The translations under genes were made by a program, and so were the position numbers. Source: Diphasiastrum complanatum (Eukaryota > Streptophyta > Lycopodiopsida > Lycopodiales > Lycopodiaceae). From it: a stretch of 64,000 bases of DNA. The notes under the pieces were generated by a model, which worked only from the letters and a program-made list of their open reading frames with translations, was not told the DNA's origin and ran no database searches. Shown one piece after another: positions 11,929 through 21,728 of this stretch (positions are counted from its first letter, which is position 1; every line of letters starts with the position of its first letter). The DNA lies in NCBI GenBank assembly GCA_029204225.1, contig CM055099.1, forward strand, positions 58,289,982 through 58,353,981, read 5' to 3'.

Positions 11929-12804
11929 GTGCTTGATTCCTTCAAGCTATGGCATCCATTAGCAACGATCTGCACGATCCTTGACTCCTCAGGATTAAAC
12001 TTTCTAGCATGGAAGGTGAAGATATTTCTCATATTTGAAAGGAGAAGGTCTATGGCCTTGGGTTGCTGGCACAGAAGAGATGCCCACAACCACTGGAAAA
12101 GAGTTAGGGAATGGAGAGAAAGAAACGACAAGGCAGTAGTCGTCCTATCTTCCTCCATCGAAGACAACTTGACGCTTGATCTAGCCACACTCTCCAATGC
12201 GAGAGAAATGTGGGATACTTTGCTGACCAGATTTCAAACGAAGTCATGAAGAAAAATTATGCTTCTTGAAGATCAACCAAGCTTACTTGTGTACGGATGT
12301 TTGTGTGACATCAACTTCAGATACACAAGAAATAATTCTTGATTCAAGTGCAATGCCACACTTCGTGGCAACAAGACACATGATCACTGATTATCAAGAA
12401 CTAGAATCTTCTAGATATATAATCTTGGGAGATGGTTCCAGACACAAAGTCAGCGGAACTACAACGCTGTGGTTAAGCACCAAAGGAAGAGACAGAAGGC
12501 TCGATGACACTCTATACATGCCCACTATTCAGAAGGACCTACTATTTGTTGTTAAGATGGTAGATGCAGGACCAACAATCATCTTTGAAGGCGATACCTG
12601 CGAATTGGTTGAATCCGCAACCACTCAGCTTGTCACCACAGAAAAGCGAAAGGGGAACATGTATCACCTCAGGGTCCGAGTACCTTCAAAGCAAGCTCAC
12701 CAGATCAATGAATCGATGGATATTGTATAGCACAGGAGACTGTATCACATGAATATAGTTGCTCTATACAACCCAACAAAGGCATACTTCACTTGAAGAC
12801 TACA
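11929..12804 (+). pseudogene. copia-3 gag and protease (5' half, interrupted)
   Basis: 11929-12249 carries a copia gag N-terminus ending with the pattern NAREMWDTLLTRFQ, then a stop. 12266-12730 carries the protease region (SDTQEIILDSSAMPHF), where the usual D-S-G-A reads D-S-S-A, so the catalytic Gly is lost. It runs on to DTLYMPTIQKDLLF. Most of gag, including the zinc knuckle, is deleted between them. At 12805 the sequence is cut by copia-2; the next part resumes at 23482 on the same strand. A close relative lies inverted at 59430-60460. Confidence 0.8.
12800..12804 (+). repeat. Target site duplication CTACA, left copy
   Basis: CTACA flanks copia-2 on the left and recurs at 23482-23486 on the right. 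Confidence 0.85.
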
Positions 12805-13174
12805 TGTCGTGGAAGCGAAAACATTGTTCAGTGTCGCGAAAGCGAAACTGTTTCTTTTTCGTTTTATTCTTCGTATTCACAAACAATTTTGTGTCTTTAA
12901 ATTTTCTTTTGCGCAGAAGCTTCACAGAATCCTAGACACGCGATTGCACATCACAGAATACATTTTATTCTAGCAATCAAGACACATAGCACAAGACAAG
13001 GAGATGCACGAAAATAGAGCGACTGTATTATTAGTTTAATTTTAGAGCGAGATCATCAATGTCTTGCTCATTGGCGGAATGACACTCTGCTCTTTCGTTG
13101 TGTTCTGCTCATTGGCAGACTTTCATGCACAGCTCTATTGTTTATATTAGTTTTTTTCTGCTCTACTCGCTACG

Positions 13175-13205
<31 letters not shown>

Positions 13206-13640
13206 GTTACTCTGTCTATTCAGATATATCTTTATAATCTAGAGAGGATAGTTTATACCTCCACAGTGTGGAGTTTACAAGATGGCTAAACGTAGAAATC
13301 ACAAGACTAGTTAACGCTAATCAACTAATTAGTTAGTCTCCGTCGTTGCCTCTCGTTTCACCTAGGCGTGAAGTCTACAACTCCAAGCCCGTTGAGCTGC
13401 CAGCTTGCAGCGTGAAAGGTTCCCCTTTCATTTGCTTTCATTCTTTTTGTGTCTTTCGTAACTTTTCGATTTGTGTCCCTTTGCGGTTTGCAGTCTTGGA
13501 GGTATGCTTACGATTCGCAAATCATTCCGAATTGTTCGTGCTTTGAGTCAAGGGACGTTGACTTTCATGAATTGTTCTCGTTCGACCTTCGCTTCGTGTT
13601 CGTGTTGTGACAAAGTTGCAGGAGTTCGCCATTTTTGACA
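12805..13640 (-). repeat. copia-2 3' LTR (836 bp)
   Basis: Full-length LTR that retains a (CT)n tract around 13178-13201 and about 325 bp missing from the partner LTR at 22971-23481. Confidence 0.88.
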
Positions 13641-13644
13641 CTCC

Positions 13645-14109
13645 CTCTTGAACCTTGCAACTTTGTACGTTCAATCCAATTGCCTTTCTTTGCTTGGCAA
13701 AGAGTAGCTTGTCGAGCAGTTTTGTGAGCAGATTTGCAATCATGTCTTTTAATTTTATATACCGGACCTGGAGCTCTCCTTTCGAGATGAAATCTCGAAT
13801 GTGATGGTAGTTCAGAGGTATGTGTTTTGTCTTTGAATGGAAGATAGGATCCTAGGATAGATAGATGGCACTCTGAGAGTCCATCATCATCGTGCTTGGC
13901 CCTTCTTGTGGTATCCTGATTGCCTCTAGCATCATCTGCAGCCACACTACCTCATTTGCCACCTTTGAAGCTATGACGTATTCAGCTTTGCAAGAGGATT
14001 GAGCCACCAAAGTTTGCTTTTTGCATATCCAGCTGATTGCAGCTCCGCACGCTATGGTACATCCTCCAGTAATGGACTTGCTATCATCTTTGTAGCTCGC
14101 CCAGCTCAC
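13645..14109 (-). pseudogene. copia-2 RNase H domain
   Basis: On the minus strand the frame reads SWASYKDDSKSITGGCTIA, SWICKKQTLVAQSSCKAEY and MDSQSAIYLS, the classic copia RNase H blocks. A stop follows near 13851. The downstream TKHIPLNYHHIRDFI-like and IANLLTK blocks appear in a continuing frame to about 13650. The catalytic acidic pattern is partly kept, but the coding frame is broken by the stop. Confidence 0.82.
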
Positions 14110-14175
14110 ATCACTTTAGTGGTGCAGCTCGAATTCTTTTTTTTCATTTTCAGCTCTGTAGGTTAATCCAATATT

Positions 14176-15656
14176 CTAGGTACCCTTCAGATACTGTAGG
14201 ATTTGTTTGGCCATTTGCCAATGTGCCATGCCAGGATTTGAAGAGAATTGGCTCAATTCGTAAACAGAGAAAGCCAGATCGGGTCTGGTACAAATTGTTA
14301 GGTATATCAGACTACCGATTAAGTTCTGGTAGGGTATACCTACCATCATCTGTTCTTCCTCTTTTCTTTTTGGGCAATCCTGCTTCGTAAGCTTGGCTCC
14401 AACTATCATTGGTGTAGCCTTCTCTTTGTAGTCCATCATGTGGTACTGCTTTAGACTATTCTGGCATATTCTGACTGACTCAAGTGCATTTCGCCCTTTG
14501 TTCGATCTCTTCATATCCAGCCCAAGGCATTTTGTTGCTTCTCCAAGATCTGTGATTTCGTAGCTTTCAGAAATCTGACTCTTTGTGTCTTTTATCAGCA
14601 TCAAGGAATTTTCTATTTTAGCGAATCATCCACAAAAATGGTCAGTATCACAAAATATTTTTCTACCCTTTAATGTAGACATTATAATCTGGTTGAGTAG
14701 GATTGAAGTCTAGAGATTTCAAAAGACCATCAAGCTTCTTATACCAAGCTCGTGATGCCTGTTTTAGACCATAAATGCATCTTTGCAACCGACAGACATA
14801 TTGTTCATTGTCGGGGTCTTCAAAACCTTCAGGCTGTTTCATGAAGATTTTCTCCTCTAGATTTCCGTGGAGAAAGGCTGTTTTCACGTCAATCTGGTGA
14901 ATTTCCAGATTGTGTTGTGTGGCGTATGCAAGGAGTAGCCTTATCTTGTCATCTTGACCATGGGCGAATATGTGTCGAAATAATCAACACCATATCTATG
15001 CGTGTAGCCCTTCTCAACAAGCCTTGCTTTGTAGTGGCCAATGGTGCCATCTGATTTCATCTTTTTCTTGTATACCGCTTGCAGTCGACTATTTTTCTAT
15101 TTTTTGGCAGTGGCTCTAATGTCCATGTCTCATTTCGCCTCATCGACTCGATCTCCTTTGACGTTGCCTGCTTCCAGAATTCTCCCTCTGGACTCTGGAT
15201 AGCTTCTTGGTATGTTGTTGGCTCTTCAATGAAGTTGTAGTACTCGAACTGCGTGTCTTCGCTCCATTGAAGATTGTCAGAGTAGCGGTTTGGAGGTCTT
15301 CTTTGTCTTGTTGACCTTCTAGGGTCGTTTCGTCGCTATTCGAACATTTCTTGTTCATGGGGTTGATCCTCTACCTCCTGCTGCTCTGGAGTCTGCGGCT
15401 CTGCATTCTAATTTGATGTCTGTCTTGAATAGGTAGCAGTGTGAAGATCTCATGGCCTCTTTCGTCTTTCAGTCCAGGGAACGTGGACTCATCGAACTTC
15501 ACATCTATGCTCGAAACAACCTTCTTCGTAGTTGGATCGTAGAGCCTGTACACTTGTGTTTTGTTTGAGTAGTCGACCATGATTGTTTGCTCTGGTTTGT
15601 CATCAAGCTTGCTTCTTTTCTCTTTTGGAATGTGCTTATATGTTGCACATCCAAAC
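14176..15656 (-). pseudogene. copia-2 integrase C-terminus and reverse transcriptase, broken
   Basis: 15656-15371 holds the integrase tail (NKTQVYRLYDPTTKKVV, VKFDEST). 15358-15140 is a degraded linker. 14887-14663 is RT (KTAFLHGNLEEKIFMKQPEG, IYGLKQASRAWYKKLDGLL). 14604-14176 is the RT thumb (DLGEATKCLGLDM, LIGSLIYLTICTRPDLAF). The catalytic block between 14663 and 14604 reads like FVDDS, followed by stops. Several frameshifts separate the pieces. The upstream half of integrase lies beyond A1, starting at 21538. Confidence 0.83.
15652..15656 (+). repeat. Target site duplication CAAAC, left copy
   Basis: CAAAC precedes A1 and recurs at 20912-20916 immediately after its 3' LTR. Confidence 0.9.
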
Positions 15657-16576
15657 TGTTGTAAAGCTGACTTGGGTGCACCCAGCGTGCCCTGTAAGAC
15701 TCAAAGGGGTGACACTCCCTAAGGTCCCAGAGCAAGTTAGAATGTCAAGGACTGAGCCTCCGACCTGTGGTGAGCCAGTCAAGTAGTCACAAAGTCATGA
15801 GCTAGCTCTGGAGCTCGAGTCATGGCCTAGTCAGGAAAGTAGGTTGATTCGGCCGCCGGGACGGCTCCCGGGACCCATGTCCGGGAGCCAGACTGATTCT
15901 GCCAGGCTTGCCAGGCTTAATCAGCAAAATAAAAACTAAGTCCTAAAAAGCGTGCTTTACCAGAAAGCACTATGTTTCAAACCAGAGGGGGTGCGCCGAA
16001 TCACAGCAGAACTATAGGGGGAGTCCGGCAGACAGAAACTTGGGCAGCTCAACCAGCGCCAGGAATCCAGTCGCCAGGTCTCAGCTCCCTCTACCAGCAC
16101 GAGCCAGGCACAATGCCCAGCACGTGTTGGTGGCCCCGAGACCGGTCAGTCTATGTATGAATGTAACCTCTTCCAAATCTAATAAAGTTGATCCTTGGGG
16201 ATGATTACCATTTCGGTTTCGCCTCCGGGACTGGTCCAAGTGGAAGGACCCTTACTACAACCTTTTTGCGTCGCTGGCGCCTAAGGGTCCCTGTCATCGA
16301 CATGGGGCTTGCCGCTATGCCAATTGGTCAGTTTGGCGACCACTATGCCTTGGGTTTCATGTGTGGCTTGTCTTTGCCTTTGGTTACCTTTTGGGGACGG
16401 ATTCTGAGTTGGCTTTCGGGTTGGTTGGGATTCCAGTTTTCTTAAGTCTGAATGGTTAAGCTTGTTACGATTCTGAGTTGGCTTTTACGTAAGTGCATGA
16501 TGGATGAATGTTAGACTTAAGCGCGTGTTGGGGAAACCGCTCAAGTCCCAGCGCCCTTTGAGGCGCCGGCGCAACA
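15657..16576 (+). repeat. A1 5' LTR (920 bp)
   Basis: Contains a perfect 9-bp stem (GGCTCCCGG 15863-15871 with CCGGGAGCC 15881-15889), a G-box CACGTG at 16121-16126, AATAAA near 16183, and the 13-mer TTTTACGTAAGTG at 16483-16495. The short frames inside recur identically in every copy and are LTR sequence, not genes. Confidence 0.93.
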
Positions 16577-16578
16577 TG

Positions 16579-16590
16579 TGGTATCAGAGC
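16579..16590 (+). promoter_or_regulatory. Primer-binding site of A1 (tRNA-iMet type)
   Basis: TGGTATCAGAGC lies two bases after the LTR end. It is the standard plant tRNA-iMet complement. Confidence 0.9.
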
Positions 16591-16667
16591 CGACTAGCCG
16601 GTCAGCTACGCAAGTCTCACAGGAATGGCCACGGTTTTGGGATTTGTCAGGACAACCGTTGCGCAAG

Positions 16668-17053
16668 GTGCTGCCCACAGTGTAAGCACGGGTGCGTCCA
16701 CGGTCGGGGTGGTCGGCAGAACGGGGGACTTGATGAGTCAAAGTGCTGCCCTCGAGGTGTAAGCACGGTCAGTTCTCGAGGTTCGGGCCTGGCGCTGTCT
16801 GCACGTAGGACGGATGAGGCAAAGTGCTGTCTAGGTAGGTGAAAGCACGGTCTGTACCTTGTGGGGTGCGGGGCGACATATTCGAACTGTACGGGTTAAC
16901 CATTGATACAGAGATGCTGCTCGAATTCGGGTGTAAAGCACGGGTGGTTAGCTGCCGGTGCGGGATAGCTGCCGATCGTTTAGCTATAAGGGCTATCTAC
17001 CAAAAAGTGGTGGGGCGTGACTGAGGCAATGTGCTGCTTAATGGTGAAAGCAC
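16668..17053 (+). other. Five-hairpin leader array of A1
   Basis: Five inverted pairs of GTGCT...AGCAC occur at 16668-16689, 16743-16766, 16824-16848, 16914-16941 (TGCT/AGCA) and 17031-17053. Each is followed by CGG and usually preceded by A-rich sequence. They are spaced 60-120 nt apart. The same array recurs in A2 and in the B elements. An RNA role such as packaging, dimerisation or translation is inference. Confidence 0.7.
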
Positions 17054-17410
17054 GGATGGTTGGATGGATGTTTCCCCGTGGGCTAATTCTGTGATAGATT
17101 TGTGTGGGCGCGGCTAGGCAAAGGTCCTACGTCCGGTCTCAGGGGGGGTTTGTGGCTTGAGAGGGATCCTCTATGTTTGCTTTGGTTGGTATGTTCCGTT
17201 TGTCGTGTGCTTGCTTGGACACAAATGACCTGGTTCCTACTTGGCTCTCAGGTGATGTGGGCGTGCTAAGTTTGAGGAAGGGATATTTTCATTGAAGCTG
17301 ATTTAATAAAGAAGAAAAGAGAGCTGTGGGGCCCGGCTGACAGAAGGGAGAGCTTCAAATATAAAAAGGATTGAGGCGATAAATCTGTTGGAAGTACACC
17401 TCTGACTATA

Positions 17411-18967
17411 ATGGAGGACCATCTTGAAGAGTTACGAGCACTGACGGACGGAGAAGAGCTGACTCGAGAATACAGCTCTCGCATGCATCGAGATGGCACC
17501 AGGTCCAAGTCGAGAAAGAAAGAGCGTATGCACTCCACAGTGGCGCCCCTCCATGAAGAGATGGGTGGCCCTTCTGAACCTACACCAAGAGATGAACCCT
17601 TGCCAGAGGCACAACAGGACCTCTTTGAAGTGAAGATGCGGCAATACTTATCAAGCGCAATGACGGCTATGCTTAGCGAGGTGAAGAAGGATAGAGAAAC
17701 CGAAAGGAAAGAATGGCAAACATCCTTGCGAGCCATGAATCTTACCCAAATTAACCTTGCTAGAGAAATGAGAGACGGGCTAACACAGCTCGAAGCCAGG
17801 TTTGAAGAGTTGGAAGCAACTAGGGAGAATGCAGTGGCGCCTCCTCCACAGATACCAAGAGAACCACGAGCGCGAACCACGGAGGGCCCAAGAAAGACTG
17901 CCAAAGTGAAAGCACCACCTACTTTCAAAGGAGAGCGTGATATTCGAGTTGTGGAAGATTGGTTGTTTCACATGGACCATTACTTCCGTCTAATGAACAC
18001 TCCTGAGGAAGAAAGAACTGACTTGGCATTAGCATATTTTGAGGGCTACACTACAAATTGGTACCGGATGGCAGGAATGCATTTTCAAACATGGGACGCA
18101 TTCAAAGCCGCGTTACGAGAGGAGTTCATACCGAAGGATTCACACATGAGATTGAGGACAGAATTATCGGGGCTCAAACAGAAAGGGTCATTGCGAGAGT
18201 ACCTCAATAGATTCAGACAGAGTGTATGGGTTATTGAAGATATGTCCGAGGCGGACAAAACTCATTACCTATTGTCTGGAATGCAATCCTGGACCCGACG
18301 TGCGATAGACAGCTACATGCCCCATGATTTCAATTCAACTATTCGAGCGGCTGAAATGGTTTGTGATTATGAGAGCACATTGGCACCAGCTGCTCCCGCA
18401 ACCTCAACAAGAGTATTTAGTGGATCCAGACCGAGTCCGAGCTTCTTTTCAAGAGGGGACTCAGCTCCAAATGGCAACCAAGCCTCGAGTAGCGTGAATA
18501 AATTCCCAACAAAAACAGGGTTTGGCAACCAAGGCAACAATGGAGGGAACATGTTCCGGAGAAGAAACAATGTTGGATCTTCGACTAGTCACAGCAACAG
18601 CTCACCAACAGTGGGCAGTTCCATGCGTTGCTTCAACTGTCATCAGCAAGGTCACTCTTGGAGATCATGCCCCAAACCATTGAATAAGCAAATCATGGCT
18701 GCCATTGAAGGATTTGATAGGATGGAGAGAGAGGCATTTGATCAAGAAGATGGTGAACAAGATGATGAAGAGGACCCAGAAACGGATTTGACGGAGTCTG
18801 ACCTGAATGCCTTGCAACAGATAGGGGCACTTGCGGCTTATCGTGAACATCTTATGGCGACTCCTGCGAGAGGATCCAAGTTATTGTACCTGAAAGGCTG
18901 TATTCAAGGCAGGATCATTTACTTCATGGTAGACCTGGGGGCGTCTCATAACTACTTGTCAGATTAA
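17411..18967 (+). CDS. A1 gag polyprotein with zinc knuckle, running into protease
   Basis: This 518-codon frame starts at ATG 17411. Residues about 165-330 match the Retrotrans_gag pattern: APPTFKGERDIRVVEDWLF, the WDAFKAALREEF block and SLREYLNRFRQ. A basic, Asn/Ser-rich region follows, then a CCHC zinc knuckle (CFNCHQQGHSWRSC) near residue 400, and an acidic linker. The end enters the protease, where the usual D-S-G reads D-L-G (VDLGASHNY), which should abolish catalysis. TAA at 18965-18967 closes the frame. The next protease segment is in the same frame, so one stop codon separates them. The predicted product is a nucleocapsid-type protein able to bind RNA. It is the most intact element ORF in the window. 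Confidence 0.9.
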   Translation: MEDHLEELRALTDGEELTREYSSRMHRDGTRSKSRKKERMHSTVAPLHEEMGGPSEPTPRDEPLPEAQQDLFEVKMRQYLSSAMTAMLSEVKKDRETERKEWQTSLRAMNLTQINLAREMRDGLTQLEARFEELEATRENAVAPPPQIPREPRARTTEGPRKTAKVKAPPTFKGERDIRVVEDWLFHMDHYFRLMNTPEEERTDLALAYFEGYTTNWYRMAGMHFQTWDAFKAALREEFIPKDSHMRLRTELSGLKQKGSLREYLNRFRQSVWVIEDMSEADKTHYLLSGMQSWTRRAIDSYMPHDFNSTIRAAEMVCDYESTLAPAAPATSTRVFSGSRPSPSFFSRGDSAPNGNQASSSVNKFPTKTGFGNQGNNGGNMFRRRNNVGSSTSHSNSSPTVGSSMRCFNCHQQGHSWRSCPKPLNKQIMAAIEGFDRMEREAFDQEDGEQDDEEDPETDLTESDLNALQQIGALAAYREHLMATPARGSKLLYLKGCIQGRIIYFMVDLGASHNYLSD

Positions 18968-18979
18968 CTGACAGGAGAA

Positions 18980-19624
18980 TTGGACATCCAACGTGAAGAA
19001 AATGTGACTCCTATTTGTGTGGAGACCGCGAAAGGTACAATGACCACTTGTATATTGGCAACCAACTTACCAATCTCTCTGGGAGCCTGGAAGAATCGAC
19101 TAACGTTCACAATCTTGAAGATGGATGCCTTCGACGCTATTTTGGGATTAAGTTGGTTTAACGAACATGTGGTGGCCTTCTTGGCAAAAGGGGTTAACCT
19201 TGTGTTATTATATAATGGCAGGAGACCTTGTGTCGTCAGAGCTGTGCCAGGGGACCAACTAGAAAAGAACGACACAAATGAACCTGAGCCAACCATTCCT
19301 CCCAATCTCATTCACCTATTTAACGAAGGACAACCAACAGTGACAGACCAGCTGGCACGGGAACAAATGGAGCCAAAATTGCCTATAGTCTCTACATCAA
19401 AGGTGAATTCAAGTGCCGATGCAGAGCTCAAGGAGCTCACCTTGTGTGACCAAGCGAAAACTCATCTTTTTAATGAAAGACATCCAACAGTGACAAACCA
19501 GTTGACGCGAGGTCAAATGGAGCCAACATTGCCTGCAGTTTCTACGTCAAAGGTGAATCTAAGTGCCGATGCAGAGCTCAAGGAGCTCAACCTGGACGAC
19601 CAAACGAAATATCTAGAGTCCTAG
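18980..19624 (+). pseudogene. A1 protease remainder with 50-residue duplication
   Basis: The frame continues that of gag after a single TAA. It shows the gypsy protease body (VETAKGTMTTCIL, LTFTILKMDAFDAILGLSWF), matching the A2 protease. Its tail contains two copies of a 50-residue unit (150-bp period; units near 19313 and 19463) built around LFNE, PTVT and VSTSKVN blocks. The stop is at 19622-19624. No RT follows, and the sequence passes to non-coding 3' leader. Confidence 0.8.
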
Positions 19625-19768
19625 GGGACTCATCCAGATGTGCGACCACAACGACATATCTGAGGCTTAAGGGAGCCGTGAGTACCTTTTTCTTTCATGC
19701 TAATAAAGTAAGCCGCATTTCTCATTGAGGAGTGAGCTTCAGTTTGATGTCTAAGTGCAGCAGCTTCA

Positions 19769-19811
19769 CACAGGTTTTACGTAAGTGAACTAGATCCACA
19801 CTTTTCCTGTG
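19769..19811 (+). other. 3' leader stem-loop with TTTTACGTAAGTG loop (A1)
   Basis: CACAGG (19769-19774) pairs with CCTGTG (19806-19811) across a 31-nt loop opening with TTTTACGTAAGTG. A2 has the same structure at 41923-41965. B has a variant stem. Confidence 0.5.
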
Positions 19812-19954
19812 CTGGGTGTAAAACACAATATCATTACTCTGCTTTACAGTTGGTTTTCTTTGGCCGGTGAATCAAGCCCGTGCCCTTGTATATGTGACTA
19901 AAGTCTGGCCGGTGAATTAAACCCGTGCCATGAGTCTTAGGTTCTAGTTTGGCC

Positions 19955-19970
19955 CTGATGAGGACATCAG
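19955..19970 (+). other. CTGATGAGGACATCAG hairpin before the A1 polypurine tract
   Basis: A 6-bp stem with an AGGA loop, 21 nt upstream of the 3' LTR. It is conserved at 42049-42064 (A2), 46859-46874 (B) and inverted at 62463-62478. Confidence 0.7.
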
Positions 19971-19991
19971 CTTTCTCAAACGAGGGGAGGA

Positions 19992-20911
19992 TGTTGTAAA
20001 GCTGACTTGGGTGCACCCAGCGTGCCCTGTAAGACTCAAAGGGGTGACACTCCCTAAGGTCCCAGAGCAAGTTAGAATGTCAAGGACTGAGCCTCCGACC
20101 TGTGGTGAGCCAGTCAAGTAGTCACAAAGTCATGAGCTAGCTCTGGAGCTCGAGTCATGGCCTAGTCAAGAAAGCAGGTTGATTCGGCCGCCGGGACGGC
20201 TCCCAGGACCCATGTCCGGGAGCCAGACTGATTCTGCCAGGCTTGCCAGGCTTAATCAGCAAAATAAAAACTAAGTCCTAAAAAGCGTGCTTTACCAGAA
20301 AGCACTATGTTTCAAACCAGAGGGGGTGCGCCGAATCACAGCAGAACTATAGGGGGAGTCCGGCAGACAGAAACTTGGGCAGCTCAACCAGCGCCAGGAA
20401 TCCAGTCGCCAGGTCTCAGCTCCCTCTACCAGCACGAGCCAGGCACAATGCCCAGCACGTGTTGGTGGCCCCGAGACCGGTCAGTCTATGTATGAATGTA
20501 ACCTCTTCCAAATCTAATAAAGTTGATCCTTGGGGATGATTACCATTTCGGTTTCGCCTCCGGGACTGGTCCAAGTGGAAGGACCCTTACTACAACCTTT
20601 TTGCGTCGCTGGCGCCTAAGCGTCCCTGTCATCGACATGGGGCTTGCCGCTATGCCAATTGGTCAGTTTGGCGACCACTATGCCTTGGGTTTCATGTGTG
20701 GCTTGTCTTTGCCTTTGGTTACCTTTTGGGGACGGATTCTGAGTTGGCTTTCGGGTTGGTTGGGATTCCAGTTTTCTTAAGTCTGAATGGTTAAGCTTGT
20801 TACGATTCTGAGTTGGCTTTTACGTAAGTGCATGATGGATGAATGTTAGACTTAAGCGCGTGTTGGGAAAACCGCTCAAGTCCCAGCGCCCTTTGAGGCG
20901 CCGGCGCAACA
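19992..20911 (+). repeat. A1 3' LTR (920 bp)
   Basis: Near-identical to 15657-16576, with only scattered substitutions seen (for example one base in the 9-bp stem region). It is followed by target duplication CAAAC. Confidence 0.93.
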
Positions 20912-21157
20912 CAAACACATGTACGTATGACCGATCAGGTTTTCTACCTGTCCACATTTCGTACGACGTTCAATTTTCCAGCACTGATATTGTTGATTTG
21001 TTCTGCAGGTGTAAAGCTGCAGCTATTGCCTCAGCCTAGAATTGACTTGGCAATTGATCCTGTGCCATTATGCATCTGGCTCCTTCGACTAGCGTTCTGT
21101 TTCTTCTTTCTGCAACACCATTGTATTTTGGTGTGTATGCAGGAGTGAACTGGTGTT

Positions 21158-21728
21158 CTATCTCCTATTCTTCGCAGAATCTTGAGAATTCTTTGCTTTT
21201 GTATTCATCTCCATTGTCAGATATGAGGATCTGTATCTTTTTCGAGGTTGTCGCTCTGCAAATGCCACAAACTTCTTGAAGTAATCAAATACTTCGGATT
21301 TCTTTTTCAGGTAGTAGATCGTGGTCATCCGGCTGTAATCATCTATGAAGGTCAGAAAGTATCTCGAACCTGAGAGTGAATTCGTCTTCATCGGTCCACA
21401 AACATCAGAGTGGACAATCTCAAGAACTTCCTTGGCTCTTCTTCCCTTCATGCGTGAATGGATTCCGATGTTGCTTGCCTTTCTAACAGGTTTCGCAGAA
21501 CTCTGTTTTGAGCTTTGAAATCTTGAGGTCTGTGACAATATCTTTTCTGCTCATGTCATATAGGCTCTGCATGTTCAGATAATACATTCTCCTATGCCAG
21601 AGCTGAACTTCATTTTCTGAAGCATTCAATATGTTATCAGAGTTGCAGATTATCTTGGCCTGGTAGAGGTTTCCTTCTCTGCATCCGACCGTCAGCAACT
21701 TTTTGTTGTCTTCTTGATCATGTGGCAT
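21158..21728 (-). pseudogene. copia-2 pre-integrase and integrase core, 5' half
   Basis: Two overlapping minus frames carry the copia GAG-pre-integrase block (ENEVQLWHRRMYYLNMQSL) and the integrase core (IVHSDVCGPMKTNSLSG, FLTFIDDYSRMTTIYYL). Both end in frame breaks. The domain is cut at 20911 by A1; its C-terminal part is at 15656-15371. Confidence 0.85.

Larger units (their letters stand above)
15657..20911 (+). mobile_element. Ty3/gypsy-type element A1: gag-protease only, complete ends
   Basis: Both LTRs are 920 bp (15657-16576 and 19992-20911), start TGTTGTAAAGCTGAC and end GGCGCAACA. By eye they differ at only a handful of bases, so the insertion is recent. A 5-bp duplication CAAAC flanks it. 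The primer site is 16579-16590 and a purine tract (GAGGGGAGGA) ends at 19991. The interior codes gag and a defective protease but no reverse transcriptase, RNase H or integrase, so it resembles the TR-GAG class of non-autonomous elements. It interrupts the integrase of copia-2. Confidence 0.93.

Noticed and set aside
15972-16445. Repeated 62- and 85-codon open frames in LTR A (also at 20307, 37048, 44597 and others)
   Set aside because: They recur at the same LTR position in every copy, change with each indel and have no domain. They are LTR sequence, not genes.
16668-17053. tRNA-like genes in the A leader
   Set aside because: The hairpins lack a cloverleaf, TpsiC arm and A/B-box spacing.
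19955-19990. Hammerhead ribozyme suggested by CTGATGAG
   Set aside because: The GAAA core box and a cleavage triplet with flanking stems are not found at the right spacing in A or B.
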